Positions 1 to 8,860 of a stretch of DNA of 64,000 bases are shown piece after piece. The position numbers and the translations under genes are program-made. The notes under the pieces were generated by a model. That model was not told the DNA's origin, made no database searches, and saw only the letters and a program-made list of their open reading frames with translations. Source of the stretch: Acinetobacter calcoaceticus DSM 30006 = CIP 81.8 (GTDB lineage Bacteria > Pseudomonadota > Gammaproteobacteria > Pseudomonadales > Moraxellaceae); NCBI RefSeq assembly GCF_000368965.1, contig NZ_KB849779.1:62001-126000 (forward strand), given 5' to 3'. How positions within the stretch are numbered: position 1 is the first letter of the stretch; each line of letters begins with the position of its first letter.

Positions 1-188
1 CGAACAGCATGAATCGCAGCACCTTGTACTTTGCGTTCTTCAGGGTCCATTTTCCCTAATGCTTTCGATTGTTCTGCAAGCTGGCTTTTTTTCCCTGTAA
101 ATTGCACACGTACCTGATCAAGTGCAACAAGGTCTTGAGCTGCTGCAATGGCAGCAAGCGCTTCTGTGGTCAGGGCTTCCAGTGACAT
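1..188 (-). CDS. pheS: Phenylalanine--tRNA ligase alpha subunit, N-terminal part (cut by window edge)
   Basis: Only the first 62 codons are visible; the gene runs off the left edge. The reading begins MSLEALTTEALAAIAAAQ and continues with the coiled-coil type N-terminus typical of PheS, which helps bind tRNA-Phe. With PheT it forms the (alpha-beta)2 enzyme that charges tRNA-Phe. The start is the ATG at 186-188. In many gamma-proteobacteria pheS follows rplT directly; here about 2.3 kb separates them, so pheST probably has its own promoter in the AT-rich gap 189-346. Identity rests on the N-terminus only. Confidence 0.85.
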   Translation of the reverse strand, partial: MSLEALTTEALAAIAAAQDLVALDQVRVQFTGKKSQLAEQSKALGKMDPEERKVQGAAIHAV

Positions 189-346
189 ATTAACTCTCAA
201 AGCAACAAATTAAAAAAATATAATAAAACACTGCATTCTAACAGTTTTTCATCGAATTGATGAAGTTTATCCATCATGAAAAATGTATTAGGCAACAAAA
301 AGATAAAACGTATAAGATAATAGCATCGTCAATGAGATCAACTATT

Positions 347-1339
347 ATGGCGCTCAATCAAATTTGGAAACAACAACTTACGCTTGTGACGTATGGGAAT
401 GAATACCTCCGCCAGAATTTAAGCTTTAACCAATGGCGACAACATCATATTTTTGATCACCATAGTTTTCAATTTCGTGACTTAGCTTCTCAGCATTTGC
501 TTGCCCAACACTTTCAAGTTTGGTTGGAAGCTTTAAAAAAACAAGGCACCACTCAGCTTAGCTTACATTTATCAAGCCTTCTAAATGAAGAGCAAAATCC
601 AAACAGCAATGTTGAGCTTTTACCTTATACTCATTTTATTGTGAGCCATGAAAATAATAAGAAATTTGCATGGATTTTCGGCCATGAACTTGCTGAATGG
701 TATAACAATGACAATGAGTTTGAAGCCCCTCCTTCACAAACCTGCGAACTTCGTTTAGAAACTTTCTGGCGTTTTGAACTAACTGAAAAATTATCAAAAA
801 AAATTGAAGCAGATTTAAAAAATCCGCCATGGCAAGAAATAGCGGACTTTATGGATAGTGAATTATTTCGTAGTAAATATGCAGCAGGTTTTGAAGAACC
901 AGAGTTTCAAAAAGCTTATTTTGATGGTACAAACATTACGAGCCAAGCACCAAAACTTGCTTTAATTCCAGAGAATTATCCTGCAGATTATGCTCACCAG
1001 CTTTTATGTCGTACTCAAGCATTAACCAACTATTTAGAACAAAAGAAGCGACTTGCAAATGATCCTTTAGGAGAAGAGCTAGACCAAGAACAACTCATTA
1101 ATTTAAGAAATTTTACGCAAAAAACTGATGATTTGTTTGCCAAGCTTATTGTTAAGACTGCTAATCACTACCAAACAGCTCAAATAATTCCAGTCATTAA
1201 GGCTTCTCCGTTCGAGCAATCAAATGAAAATCCACAACATTTGAAATCTCACCACCATAAAGGCACTGGTTCAGGCGTTATTAAGCTGATTGTTTTAACG
1301 ATTATTATTTGTGCCTTGGCCTATTATTTTGGCCTTTAA
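347..1339 (+). CDS. Hypothetical protein with C-terminal membrane anchor
   Basis: I do not recognise a family. The protein is about 330 residues, soluble and rich in Gln, Asn and charged residues. It ends in a His-rich linker (SHHHKG) followed by one hydrophobic segment of about 18 residues at the extreme C-terminus (IKLIVLTIIICALAYYF). This suggests a tail-anchored inner-membrane protein with its body in the cytoplasm. The frame is open from 257, but the ATG at 347 is preferred: the product then begins MALNQIWKQQ and a GAGA sits 8-12 bases upstream. The gene is divergent from pheS and converges on the GNAT gene 6 bases downstream. Function unknown. Confidence 0.6.
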   Translation: MALNQIWKQQLTLVTYGNEYLRQNLSFNQWRQHHIFDHHSFQFRDLASQHLLAQHFQVWLEALKKQGTTQLSLHLSSLLNEEQNPNSNVELLPYTHFIVSHENNKKFAWIFGHELAEWYNNDNEFEAPPSQTCELRLETFWRFELTEKLSKKIEADLKNPPWQEIADFMDSELFRSKYAAGFEEPEFQKAYFDGTNITSQAPKLALIPENYPADYAHQLLCRTQALTNYLEQKKRLANDPLGEELDQEQLINLRNFTQKTDDLFAKLIVKTANHYQTAQIIPVIKASPFEQSNENPQHLKSHHHKGTGSGVIKLIVLTIIICALAYYFGL

Positions 1340-1345
1340 TCAAGA

Positions 1346-1849
1346 TTACAGTTCCCATTGATAAAGTAATTCTGTTATTTCGAAGCCGAACTCAGGTAGT
1401 TCGGTTTCGCCAATTATTTTGGCCCCCATTTTTTCATAGAAGAAACGGCTTGGATTTTTATTAAAAACTTCTAAACGAATAAAAGTGTAACCTTGATTTA
1501 ATGCACATTGATAGAACTTTTGAAATAACTCACGACCTATACCTTGCATTTGAATTTCTTTCAAAAGATAAAAGGCAAGAATTTCAGCAATATTATTCTC
1601 AGGGCTCAGATAACCATCGAGAAAGCCTTTTACCATTCCATTTTCAGTATAGATAAATAACTTATGATCAGGGCTTTGGGTTATTTCTTTCCACAGTAGC
1701 TCCTTATCTAGTACTTTAAGCTCATCCAATATTTCTTGCTTAAGCATACCTGTATAAGTTTCTTTCCAACACTGTACATGCACTTCTGCAATAGATAATG
1801 CATCCTTAAAGGTGGCTATACGAATTTCTCTTTCATTTAATGATTTCAA
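1346..1849 (-). CDS. GNAT family N-acetyltransferase
   Basis: A 167-residue single-domain protein. It opens IRIATFKDALSIAEVHVQCWKETYTGML, the usual first strand and helix of GNAT acetyltransferases of the YjaB/RimI-like type. The acetyl-CoA-binding segment is IQMQGIGRELFQKFYQ (a Q-x-x-G-I-G variant of motif A). It is followed by the conserved LEVFNKNPSRFFYEKMGAKIIGE strand-helix-strand, with the NPSRFFYEKMG motif that ends this fold. It probably moves an acetyl group from acetyl-CoA to an amine; the substrate cannot be read from sequence. Downstream of the NADAR pseudogene and convergent with the hypothetical gene at 347. Confidence 0.85.
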   Translation of the reverse strand: MKSLNEREIRIATFKDALSIAEVHVQCWKETYTGMLKQEILDELKVLDKELLWKEITQSPDHKLFIYTENGMVKGFLDGYLSPENNIAEILAFYLLKEIQMQGIGRELFQKFYQCALNQGYTFIRLEVFNKNPSRFFYEKMGAKIIGETELPEFGFEITELLYQWEL

Positions 1850-1905
1850 TTCGTTCCCCTCATGTCACAACTTTAAAGTGAAGCACCAATTTTTTTCATA
1901 CAAAC

Positions 1906-2461
1906 TTATTGAGCTAAAAGCTGCTCCCGAACATGCATTAAAGCAAAGCCCAATAAATTTAAACCTTGCCATTGAAATGGGTCTTGAATATGTAAATGAT
2001 CTTGCGCCATACCAATTCCCCAAATTCTATCTACTGGAGATGCTTCAACCAAAATACGATCTTTCGTAGCTAATAAGAATTCTTTCAATTCAGGATGCTG
2101 AGAGGATTTAGCAAAGTTCGCCTGCACCACGATATCAAAACGTTTTTCTTGCCATATCTTTTCATCATAATTGCGCACTTTGCGACCTAGTTGTTTTGCT
2201 TCATTCGGATGTTTAACTTGCAAGATCTGTGCAAAGATTTCTTCATCATTAAATAATTTTGCTTTTTGCGCCATCATATAGGGCTCAGCAGTAAGGTATT
2301 CAATACCCTCATCTTTAAATTGCTGGATACCACTGACTAAAACAACTCTTATCAATAAGATCAATTTGCTTAGGAGTATGCCCCCAAAAATATAAATATT
2401 TAAACTGATCACCTTTTTGCACTTTTTGAATTAAGTCATCTAAAAATTTTTCATCTTTCAT
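1906..2461 (-). pseudogene. NADAR (YbiA-like) domain protein, frameshifted
   Basis: NADAR proteins act on ADP-ribose-linked or riboflavin-pathway intermediates. Reading from the ATG at 2459-2461 gives MKDEKFLDDLIQKVQKG... through YLYFWGHTP and FSQWYPA, then a TAA at 2315-2317. The rest of the family (QFKDEGIEYLTAE, YMMAQKAKLF, GRKVRNYDEKIW, ILVEASPVDRIWGIG, LLGFALMHVREQL) continues in another frame down to 1906. The two parts join at about 2320-2325 if two bases are restored or one is removed. The motif normally read AEHYMMAQK has Pro in place of His here, which fits relaxed selection. A sequencing error could explain the shift but not the His change. Confidence 0.8.
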
Positions 2462-2509
2462 AATTTATCTCTGGTTATTATCTTTTTTAAAACAAAACCA
2501 CTAAAAATA

Positions 2510-2539
2510 AAAAAGACCGCTAAAAAGCGGCCTTTTTTT
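2510..2539 (-). terminator. Rho-independent terminator after rplT
   Basis: On the minus strand a GGCCGC/GCGGTC stem with a short T-rich loop is flanked by A and T runs. It lies 12 bases beyond the rplT stop codon and separates rpmI-rplT from the NADAR pseudogene. With A/T tracts on both sides it could work in both directions. Confidence 0.8.
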
Positions 2540-2551
2540 GAATCTCTAAGC

Positions 2552-2911
2552 TTATGCAGCTAATGCACCTTTAGCTTTTTCAGCTAAAGCAGCAAATGCT
2601 ACTGCATCATGCATAGCGATGTCAGCTAATACGCGACGGTCGATGATCACTTGAGCTTTTTTCAAGCCATCGATCATACGGCTGTAAGACAAACCGTTTT
2701 GACGAGCACCAGCATTGATACGCGCAATCCATAGAGCACGGAATTGACGTTTCTTTTGACGGCGGTCACGATAAGCGTATTGACCAGCTTTGATTACCGC
2801 TTGGAACGCTACGCGGTAAACGCGTGAACGAGCACCATAGTAACCTTTAGCGCGAGCAAGAATTTTTTTGTGACGACGATGAGCCACTACACCACGTTTT
2901 ACACGAGCCAT
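2552..2911 (-). CDS. rplT: 50S ribosomal protein L20
   Basis: 119 residues, the normal length. It begins [24 protein letters not shown], the basic N-terminal extension that threads into 23S rRNA, and contains the conserved [21 protein letters not shown] core. L20 is needed for early assembly of the large subunit and in enterobacteria represses translation of rpmI-rplT by binding the leader mRNA. It follows rpmI by 11 bases with an AAGGAG-type ribosome site and ends at a terminator. Unlike E. coli, infC is not directly upstream, so any L20 autoregulation would act on the separate leader upstream of rpmI. Confidence 0.98.
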
Positions 2912-2922
2912 TTATAATCTCC

Positions 2923-3117
2923 TTAGATGTATGGGCACATACGACGAACTGAGTTCACGTCAGAAACATGAACCATTACACAGCCGCGTAATTGACGGAT
3001 ACGTTTAGCAGATTTTTTGGTCAAAATGTGGCGCTTAAATGCTTGTTTGCGCTTAAAACCGTGTGCAGTCGCCTTGAAGCGTTTAGCAGCACCGCGGCGA
3101 GTTTTCATCTTAGGCAT
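2923..3117 (-). CDS. rpmI: 50S ribosomal protein L35
   Basis: 64 residues starting [20 protein letters not shown], which matches L35 end to end and in length. The start is the ATG at 3115-3117, with an AGAGGTT ribosome site about 6 bases upstream. The frame is open further upstream, but that extension has no L35 similarity. It is the first gene of an rpmI-rplT pair. The 236 bases up to the divergent MFS gene must hold its promoter and any L20-responsive leader. A 3-kb insertion of unrelated genes separates it from infC. Confidence 0.97.
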   Translation of the reverse strand: MPKMKTRRGAAKRFKATAHGFKRKQAFKRHILTKKSAKRIRQLRGCVMVHVSDVNSVRRMCPYI

Positions 3118-3353
3118 AACAACCTCTTTTGAACACCTGTTCGGAACGTTTGCACCATTGCAAAAACGACCTGCAGGTAAGGGAGCCGATATTCTAAAGC
3201 ATCCCAACTTAAAACAAAAGTAAAATGCTCATTTTTTGATATTAAATTGTCTATTTTATATAAACGTTATTTTCTATAATCAATTATCAAATTACGAGAA
3301 AATCCATAAAATCATCCCCTATAATAAGTGCAATTGCTTAAATTCAAAAGAAT

Positions 3354-4607
3354 ATGAATATACAAAATGATGCTTTCGCTGCATTACGGTATCGGGATTT
3401 CTCTATCGTTACGATCAATCAATTTTGCTTAACGCTCGCAATTTTGATTCAAGAAATTATTGTTGCCTACTCATTATATCAAATCACCAAAGATCCACTG
3501 ACCTTAGGTTTAATCGGACTTGCAGAAGCAATTCCATTTATTGCCCTTTCTCTTTGGGGAGGTTATTTCGCAGATAGATTTAATAAACAGGTTATTATGA
3601 AAATCTGTTTATTTTTCTCAGTTCCCCTACCCTTAGTTTTATGGTTACTTTTCCATTTACATAGTTTAGGACACATTGGTGTCGACTTCCTTTCTTGGGG
3701 TATTTATGCAGTCATTTTTGGCTTAGGAACAATCCGCGGTTTCTACAATCCTTCTGCAACATCTTTAAAACCATTTTTAATTCCACGTGAACTCTATGCA
3801 AATGGTGCGACATGGACAACGATAGGCTGGCAAAGTGGTGTAATTATCGGACCAATGCTTGGTGGTTTTATGCTTGCTTATTTAGGACGGGAAACCAGTC
3901 TATTTAGTGTTGCGGCTTTACTCGGTATTTGCTTTATTTTAATTAATTTATTGCATAAACGTAGTTTCCCTAAAATTGAAACTGACAATATTTTAGAAAG
4001 TTTAGGAGAGGGTTTCCGTTTTATCTGGAAAACTAAAATTGTTCTTTGGGCGATTTCTCTTGATTTAGTTTCTGTTTTATTTGGGGGTGTCATCGCGTTA
4101 TTACCCATTTTTGCAGAAGATATATTAAAAGTTGGTCCTGAAGGGCTTGGATATTTACGTGCGGCTCCATCTATTGGCGCACTCATTACCATGATTGCTT
4201 TGACTCGTTTTCCTCCAACTCAACATGCATGGCGTAACATGTTACTTGCTGTGGCAGGTTTTGGAATATTCACTATTCTATTCGCCTTCTCGAACAATAT
4301 GTGGTTATCTCTCTTTGCTCTTGCCATGACAGGTGCATGTGACAGTATTTCTGTTGTTGTAAGACAAACCATTTTGCAAATTTTCCCACCAGAAAATATG
4401 CGGGGACGCGTAGCCGCTGTAAATGGCATGTTTGTGTCTTCGAGTAATGAATTAGGAGCTTTTGAGTCAGGCTTAGCAGCTAAATATTTGGGAACTATTA
4501 CAGCGACTATTTTTGGTGGTTGTATGACGCTTGTTGTTGTGACTTTCTGTTGGCTCAAAACGAATGATCTATTTAAAGTAGACATTACCAAAAGCTCAGA
4601 AGATTAA
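3354..4607 (+). CDS. MFS transporter (EntS/MFS_3-like)
   Basis: 417 residues with about twelve hydrophobic segments. The N-terminal half carries the MFS loop motif GGYFADRFNKQ (motif A, G-x-x-x-D-R-x-x-K/R). The opening FAALRYRDFSIVTINQF is typical of the EntS/MFS_3 branch, which exports siderophores and other small molecules using the proton gradient. LRAAPSIGALI and MRGRVAAVNGMFVSSSNELGAFESG match the second half of this branch. Substrate unknown. It lies on the opposite strand from its translation-gene neighbours and ends at its own hairpin, so it looks like an independent unit placed between infC and rpmI. Confidence 0.85.
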   Translation: MNIQNDAFAALRYRDFSIVTINQFCLTLAILIQEIIVAYSLYQITKDPLTLGLIGLAEAIPFIALSLWGGYFADRFNKQVIMKICLFFSVPLPLVLWLLFHLHSLGHIGVDFLSWGIYAVIFGLGTIRGFYNPSATSLKPFLIPRELYANGATWTTIGWQSGVIIGPMLGGFMLAYLGRETSLFSVAALLGICFILINLLHKRSFPKIETDNILESLGEGFRFIWKTKIVLWAISLDLVSVLFGGVIALLPIFAEDILKVGPEGLGYLRAAPSIGALITMIALTRFPPTQHAWRNMLLAVAGFGIFTILFAFSNNMWLSLFALAMTGACDSISVVVRQTILQIFPPENMRGRVAAVNGMFVSSSNELGAFESGLAAKYLGTITATIFGGCMTLVVVTFCWLKTNDLFKVDITKSSED

Positions 4608-4627
4608 TTTAAATAGGTATAAATCAG

Positions 4628-4650
4628 AGCATCTTCGGATGCTTTTTTAT
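4628..4650 (+). terminator. Rho-independent terminator after the MFS gene
   Basis: GCATC-TTCG-GATGC, a short stem closed by a stable UUCG tetraloop and followed by six T residues, 20 bases after the MFS stop codon and just before the convergent yqaA-like gene. Confidence 0.85.
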
Positions 4651-4651
4651 T

Positions 4652-5080
4652 TTAAATAAAACCCATTACCACCCAGTAAATAAACAGATAGCGCCCTCCT
4701 TTGGCAATAATGACTATACCAAGGAAGCGCCAAAAATTTTCTTTGAACAGCCCAGCAACCAAAGTAATGGGATCGCCAACAATAGGCGTCCAACTCAAAA
4801 GTAAGGAGTAAAATCCATATTTATGGTAAAAGCTCTGCGCTTGTTGTAAACGCTTTTCAGAAACTAGAAACCACTTACGATGTTTAAATTGTTCTATCTT
4901 TAGGCCTAGCCACCAATTAACGCAAGAACCCAATACATTACCCAAAGTAGCTATGCTAATTAAAAGCAAAGCTGAATATTGCCCCTTTAATAACAAGGTC
5001 GCCAATACCGCTTCAGACTGTAGAGGTAGTAATGTCGCAGCGCCAAAAGCACTAATAAAAAGCAAAAAGTAACTCAGCAT
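4652..5080 (-). CDS. yqaA: YqaA family (DedA/SNARE-associated) membrane protein
   Basis: 142 residues, the same length as E. coli YqaA, with four or five hydrophobic segments. The conserved features of the DedA/VTT superfamily are visible: an N-terminal re-entrant segment ending LLPLQSEAVL, the core LGNVLGSCVNWWLG, and HKYGFYSLLLSWTPIVGDPITLVAGLF, with the G-D-P motif of the second re-entrant loop. DedA proteins are linked to membrane energetics and flipping of lipid carriers; the role of YqaA itself is not settled. The start is the ATG at 5078-5080; a TTG six bases upstream is possible. Confidence 0.85.
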   Translation of the reverse strand: MLSYFLLFISAFGAATLLPLQSEAVLATLLLKGQYSALLLISIATLGNVLGSCVNWWLGLKIEQFKHRKWFLVSEKRLQQAQSFYHKYGFYSLLLSWTPIVGDPITLVAGLFKENFWRFLGIVIIAKGGRYLFIYWVVMGFI

Positions 5081-5137
5081 AATCAATCACACCAAACGAC
5101 TTTTTGCTTTAAGTATTCACTAAATCCAAGCAAGAAA

Positions 5138-5758
5138 TTAGGCCACTTTAATCGATAGTGCTTTCTGAACTGCAGGGCGTGCTGTTAAACGTACAATATA
5201 TTCTTGTACGTATGGATAGTCTTCAATCTGAATACCTTGCCATTCATAACGTAAAATCCAAGGCAAAATTGCCATGTCAGCAATAGAGTATTCACCAGCG
5301 ACAAACTTCTGACCAATGAGTTGTTTGTTAAGTACACTATATAAACGTTTAGTTTCATTAATATAGCGGTCTATCGCATAGGGGATTTTTTCTGGGGCAA
5401 AACGATTGAAATGATGATTTTGCCCAAACATAGGCCCTAAACCACCCATTTGCCACATGAGCCATTGCTCGACTTCAACTCGCTCTTGCTCATCAGTTGG
5501 ATAAAATAATCCAGTTTTTCTACCTAAATATTGCAAGATAGCGCCTGATTCAAATATAGAAATTGGCTCACCACGGGGTCCATCTTGATCAACGATCGCA
5601 GGAATTTTATTATTTGGGGAAATTCTCAGGAAGTCTGGTTGAAATTGATCATTTTCTAAAATATTGATTGGATAAAGAGTGTAATCCAGTCCCATTTCTT
5701 CTAAGGCAATTGTGATTTTATGTCCATTGGGAGTTCCCCAATAATATAGATCAATCAT
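5138..5758 (-). CDS. Glutathione S-transferase family protein (YfcG/YghU-like)
   Basis: 206 residues. The N-terminal thioredoxin-fold domain has TPNGHKITIALEEMG and SPNNKIPAIVD, with the cis-Pro of the glutathione site, and FESGAILQYLGRKTG, with the Glu-Ser that binds the gamma-glutamyl group. The TPNG(H/N)K start is typical of the Nu-class enzymes YfcG and YghU, which act as glutathione-dependent disulfide reductases rather than classical conjugating transferases. The C-terminal helical domain contains YSIADMAILPWILRYEW, including the N-capping S-x-x-D. It stands alone, between the infC terminator and yqaA. Confidence 0.88.
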   Translation of the reverse strand: MIDLYYWGTPNGHKITIALEEMGLDYTLYPINILENDQFQPDFLRISPNNKIPAIVDQDGPRGEPISIFESGAILQYLGRKTGLFYPTDEQERVEVEQWLMWQMGGLGPMFGQNHHFNRFAPEKIPYAIDRYINETKRLYSVLNKQLIGQKFVAGEYSIADMAILPWILRYEWQGIQIEDYPYVQEYIVRLTARPAVQKALSIKVA

Positions 5759-5950
5759 TCTATTTTCCTATTCATCATTATCATGACTGCGTCTTGGTTT
5801 ATATCATGTTTTAAGAAAGACTATGAGATTTCCAACACCAAAAAACACATAAAATTCGAGAATTGAATTTCATAGAAAAATATATTGATTGTCTTAAATG
5901 AAACTGAATAGAGAAAAATTAAATCATCTTTTTTATTTGTATTTAGTTAT

Positions 5951-5981
5951 AAAAAAGCACTGCTTTTGCAGTGCTTTTTTT
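5951..5981 (-). terminator. Rho-independent terminator after infC
   Basis: A perfect inverted repeat, AAAAAAGCACTGC / GCAGTGCTTTTTT, with a 4-base loop, six bases beyond the infC stop codon. The strength and position of this hairpin argue that infC is not cotranscribed with rpmI-rplT in this genome. Confidence 0.88.
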
Positions 5982-5986
5982 GAGTA

Positions 5987-6538
5987 TTACTTTTTCTTTT
6001 TCGGTCCAAGTAACATACCCATTTGACGGCCTTCCATTTTTGGTGCTTGTTCCACAACCCCAAACTCAGCTACATCAACTTCAATTTTTTGCAATTGAGC
6101 TAAGTCAAGCTGTTGGTGAGCCATTTCACGACCACGGAAACGTAAAGTAATCTTTACTTTGTTTCCTTCTTCAAGGAATTTCAAAATAGCACGAAGCTTA
6201 ACTTGATAATCACCAACATCAGTTGCAGGGCGCAGTTTGATTTCCTTCACTTGCACTTGATGCTGTTTTTTCTTCGCATCTTTTTGCTTCTGCTTCAGGT
6301 CAAACAAGTGCTTGTTGTAATCCATAATTTTACAAACAGGCGGCTCGGCGTTTGCAACGATCTCAACAAGATCAAGTTCAACCTCTTCAGCAGCACGCAG
6401 TGCTTCACTTAATGAAACAATTCCTTTTTGCTCACCTTCAGCACCGACGAGGCGTACTTCTTTTGCACGGATCTCATCATTAATTGCTGGACGGTTGCTT
6501 TTTGCACCTTGTTGTTGGTTACGGTCAGGCTGTTTAAT
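5987..6538 (-). CDS. infC: Translation initiation factor IF-3
   Basis: 183 residues from an ATT start codon at 6536-6538. The N-terminal domain ([32 protein letters not shown]) and the C-terminal domain ([42 protein letters not shown]) are complete. No ATG precedes MDYNKHLF at residue 72, which would delete the whole N-domain, so the ATT is the right start, as is near-universal for infC. The rare start lets IF-3 lower its own translation by discriminating against non-AUG initiation. A GGAG in the last codons of thrS serves as ribosome site; thrS ends 5 bases upstream. Confidence 0.95.
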   Translation of the reverse strand: MKQPDRNQQQGAKSNRPAINDEIRAKEVRLVGAEGEQKGIVSLSEALRAAEEVELDLVEIVANAEPPVCKIMDYNKHLFDLKQKQKDAKKKQHQVQVKEIKLRPATDVGDYQVKLRAILKFLEEGNKVKITLRFRGREMAHQQLDLAQLQKIEVDVAEFGVVEQAPKMEGRQMGMLLGPKKKK

Positions 6539-6543
6539 CTTTC

Positions 6544-8466
6544 TTACTCCACAATATACCGGCCACGTTCGGCGACGGCAGACTTCACTAAGTCAATGAA
6601 TGCATCTACTGACATAGTACCTAAATTTTTTCCTGAGCGGGTACGTACATTCACTGTACCTTCTTCAACTTCTCGATCACCAAGAACTAACAAGTAAGGA
6701 ATACGCTCTAGAGTACGCTCACGAATCTTAAATCCGATTTTTTCATTTCTCAAGTCAGAAATGGCACGAAGACCATTTTCTTTGAGTTTTGCTACGACTT
6801 TCTCACAAGCTTCAGCTTGAGAGTCCGTGATATTCATGACACATGCTTGTAACGGTGACAACCAAGGTGGCATGAAACCAGCGTAGTGTTCAATTAGTAT
6901 ACCAATAAAACGCTCAAAACTGCCAAGAATTGCACGATGCAACATAACAGGCTGATCACGATCATTGTCTTCAGTCACATAAGACGCATCTAAACGCTCT
7001 GGTAAGTTGAAGTCACACTGAATAGTACCACATTGCCATACACGTCCGAGACAGTCTTTCAATGAGAATTCAATTTTCGGACCATAGAAAGCACCTTCAC
7101 CAGGTTGTAATTCCCATTCTAATCCTGCTGCATCTAAAGCATCTGCTAAAGATTTCTCAGCCATATCCCAAAGTGCGTCATCACCCACACGTTTTTCTGG
7201 ACGTGTAGAAAGTTTCATTTGCACTTCTTCAAAGCCAAAATCTTTATAAACATCAAGCGTCAGTTTAATAAAATCTGCAACTTCTTGACCGATTTGTTCT
7301 TTAGTACAGAAGATATGTGCATCATCTTGTGTAAAGCCACGTACACGCATAATGCCGTGTAAAGAACCAGATGGTTCGTTACGATGACAAGAACCGAACT
7401 CTGCTAAACGAATTGGCAAATCACGGTAAGACTTCAAACCTTGGTTGAAAACTTGCACGTGACATGGGCAGTTCATTGGTTTAACTGCATAATTACGACT
7501 TTCAGAATGAGTCGTAAACATGTTGTCTGCATAGTTCGCTGCATGGCCTGATTTTTCCCAAAGCGTAAAGTCTACGATTTGTGGTGTTTTAATCTCAAGG
7601 TAACCATTGTCTTGCTGAACTTTACGCATGTATTGTTCAAGAACTTGGTAAATCGTCCAACCGTTTGGATGCCAGAACACCATACCTGGTGCTTCTTCTT
7701 GCATATGAAACAAGTCTAGAGCTTTACCAATTTTACGGTGGTCGCGCTTTTCAGCTTCTTCAATACGTTTGATGTATGCAGCAAGCTGTTTCTTATCAGC
7801 CCATGCAGTACCATAAATACGTTGAAGCTGTTCGTTCTTCGCATCACCACGCCAGTAAGCGCCAGAGATTTTTGTCAGCTTAAACGATTTTAAAAATTTA
7901 GTATTCGGTACGTGTGGACCACGACACATATCTAAATAATCTTGATGGTAGTACAAGCCCATTTGTGTTTCTTCAGGCATGTCTGCAATCAAGCGTAATT
8001 TGTATTCTTCACCACGTGCAGTAAATTCAGCAATGACTTCATCACGTGGTGTCATTTTTTTAACAACATCGTAATCTTGATCGATGAGCTTTTTCATGCG
8101 CTCTTCGACAGCTGCCATATCGTCTAATGTAAAAGGACGTGGCATCCAGATGTCGTAGTAAAAACCTTCTTCAATGACTGGACCAATCACCATCTTGGCT
8201 TCAGGGAAAAGCTGTTTAACAGCATGTCCGACAAGGTGTGCACAAGAATGGCGAATAATTTCAAGACCTTCTTCATCTTTTGGAGTGATAATTTGTAAGG
8301 TCGAATCTTCGGTAATTAAGTCACATGCATCAACTAAGCGATCATTCACACGTCCAGCAACAGTATTTTTTGCAAGACCAGGCCCGATACTTTGGGCAAC
8401 TTCCATAACAGATACAGCGTGATCAAAATTCTTTTGATCGCCATTTGGCAATGTGATAATTGGCAT
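6544..8466 (-). CDS. thrS: Threonine--tRNA ligase
   Basis: 640 residues, full length. Domains in order: TGS domain (about 1-60, [20 protein letters not shown]), editing domain (about 65-225, with the [11 protein letters not shown] and HVPNTKF Zn/editing motifs that hydrolyse Ser-tRNA-Thr), class II catalytic core with motif 2 ([28 protein letters not shown]) and the zinc Cys in [10 protein letters not shown], and the anticodon-binding domain from about 535. The start is the ATG at 8464-8466 with AAGGA 7 bases upstream. It leads the thrS-infC unit. In E. coli ThrRS represses its own mRNA through tRNA-like leader hairpins; I could not recognise such a structure in this leader. Confidence 0.98.
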   Translation of the reverse strand: MPIITLPNGDQKNFDHAVSVMEVAQSIGPGLAKNTVAGRVNDRLVDACDLITEDSTLQIITPKDEEGLEIIRHSCAHLVGHAVKQLFPEAKMVIGPVIEEGFYYDIWMPRPFTLDDMAAVEERMKKLIDQDYDVVKKMTPRDEVIAEFTARGEEYKLRLIADMPEETQMGLYYHQDYLDMCRGPHVPNTKFLKSFKLTKISGAYWRGDAKNEQLQRIYGTAWADKKQLAAYIKRIEEAEKRDHRKIGKALDLFHMQEEAPGMVFWHPNGWTIYQVLEQYMRKVQQDNGYLEIKTPQIVDFTLWEKSGHAANYADNMFTTHSESRNYAVKPMNCPCHVQVFNQGLKSYRDLPIRLAEFGSCHRNEPSGSLHGIMRVRGFTQDDAHIFCTKEQIGQEVADFIKLTLDVYKDFGFEEVQMKLSTRPEKRVGDDALWDMAEKSLADALDAAGLEWELQPGEGAFYGPKIEFSLKDCLGRVWQCGTIQCDFNLPERLDASYVTEDNDRDQPVMLHRAILGSFERFIGILIEHYAGFMPPWLSPLQACVMNITDSQAEACEKVVAKLKENGLRAISDLRNEKIGFKIRERTLERIPYLLVLGDREVEEGTVNVRTRSGKNLGTMSVDAFIDLVKSAVAERGRYIVE

Positions 8467-8860
8467 AAAAAAATCCTTAAGGAGTGATGCCCTGTACGAA
8501 GGAGCATTTCACCGCGAGATTATGATCGAGGCGAACCTCAAAATATAAAAACGGTGTAAATCAAAGTTTAAAAACCTGAAAGATTTTACACTTGTTCAAG
8601 CAAAGTGAAAACCTTTGAGCCCATAAAATCATAAATACATTTTGCTTATCAGGTAAACAGCAATAAATGACTTAAAAAACATATTGAGATTATTTTTTAA
8701 ACATGTTCAACACAAGTGGTTTAAGATGAAGAAAATAGCATTTCTGCTCATTTTCTGACTGGAGGGTATTTCCCTTTAAGACTAAAGCATAGATGCTTTG
8801 ATGAGTATTAAGTCATATTTTCAAAGAATGAATTAAAAATAGAACACGGAGTTGTTTCAC
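8467..8860. other. Divergent intergenic region thrS / acyl-CoA synthetase
   Basis: 394 bases with no convincing ORF. It must hold the leader and promoter of thrS (minus) and of the acyl-CoA synthetase gene (plus). A GC-richer patch at about 8485-8535 next to thrS may be part of its leader. No T-box, riboswitch or clear sigma-70 promoter could be assigned by eye. Confidence 0.4.

Noticed and set aside
8467..8600. T-box or tRNA-like operator in the thrS leader
   Set aside because: No T-box bulge sequence, specifier stem or terminator/antiterminator could be recognised; T-boxes are also not expected in gamma-proteobacteria.
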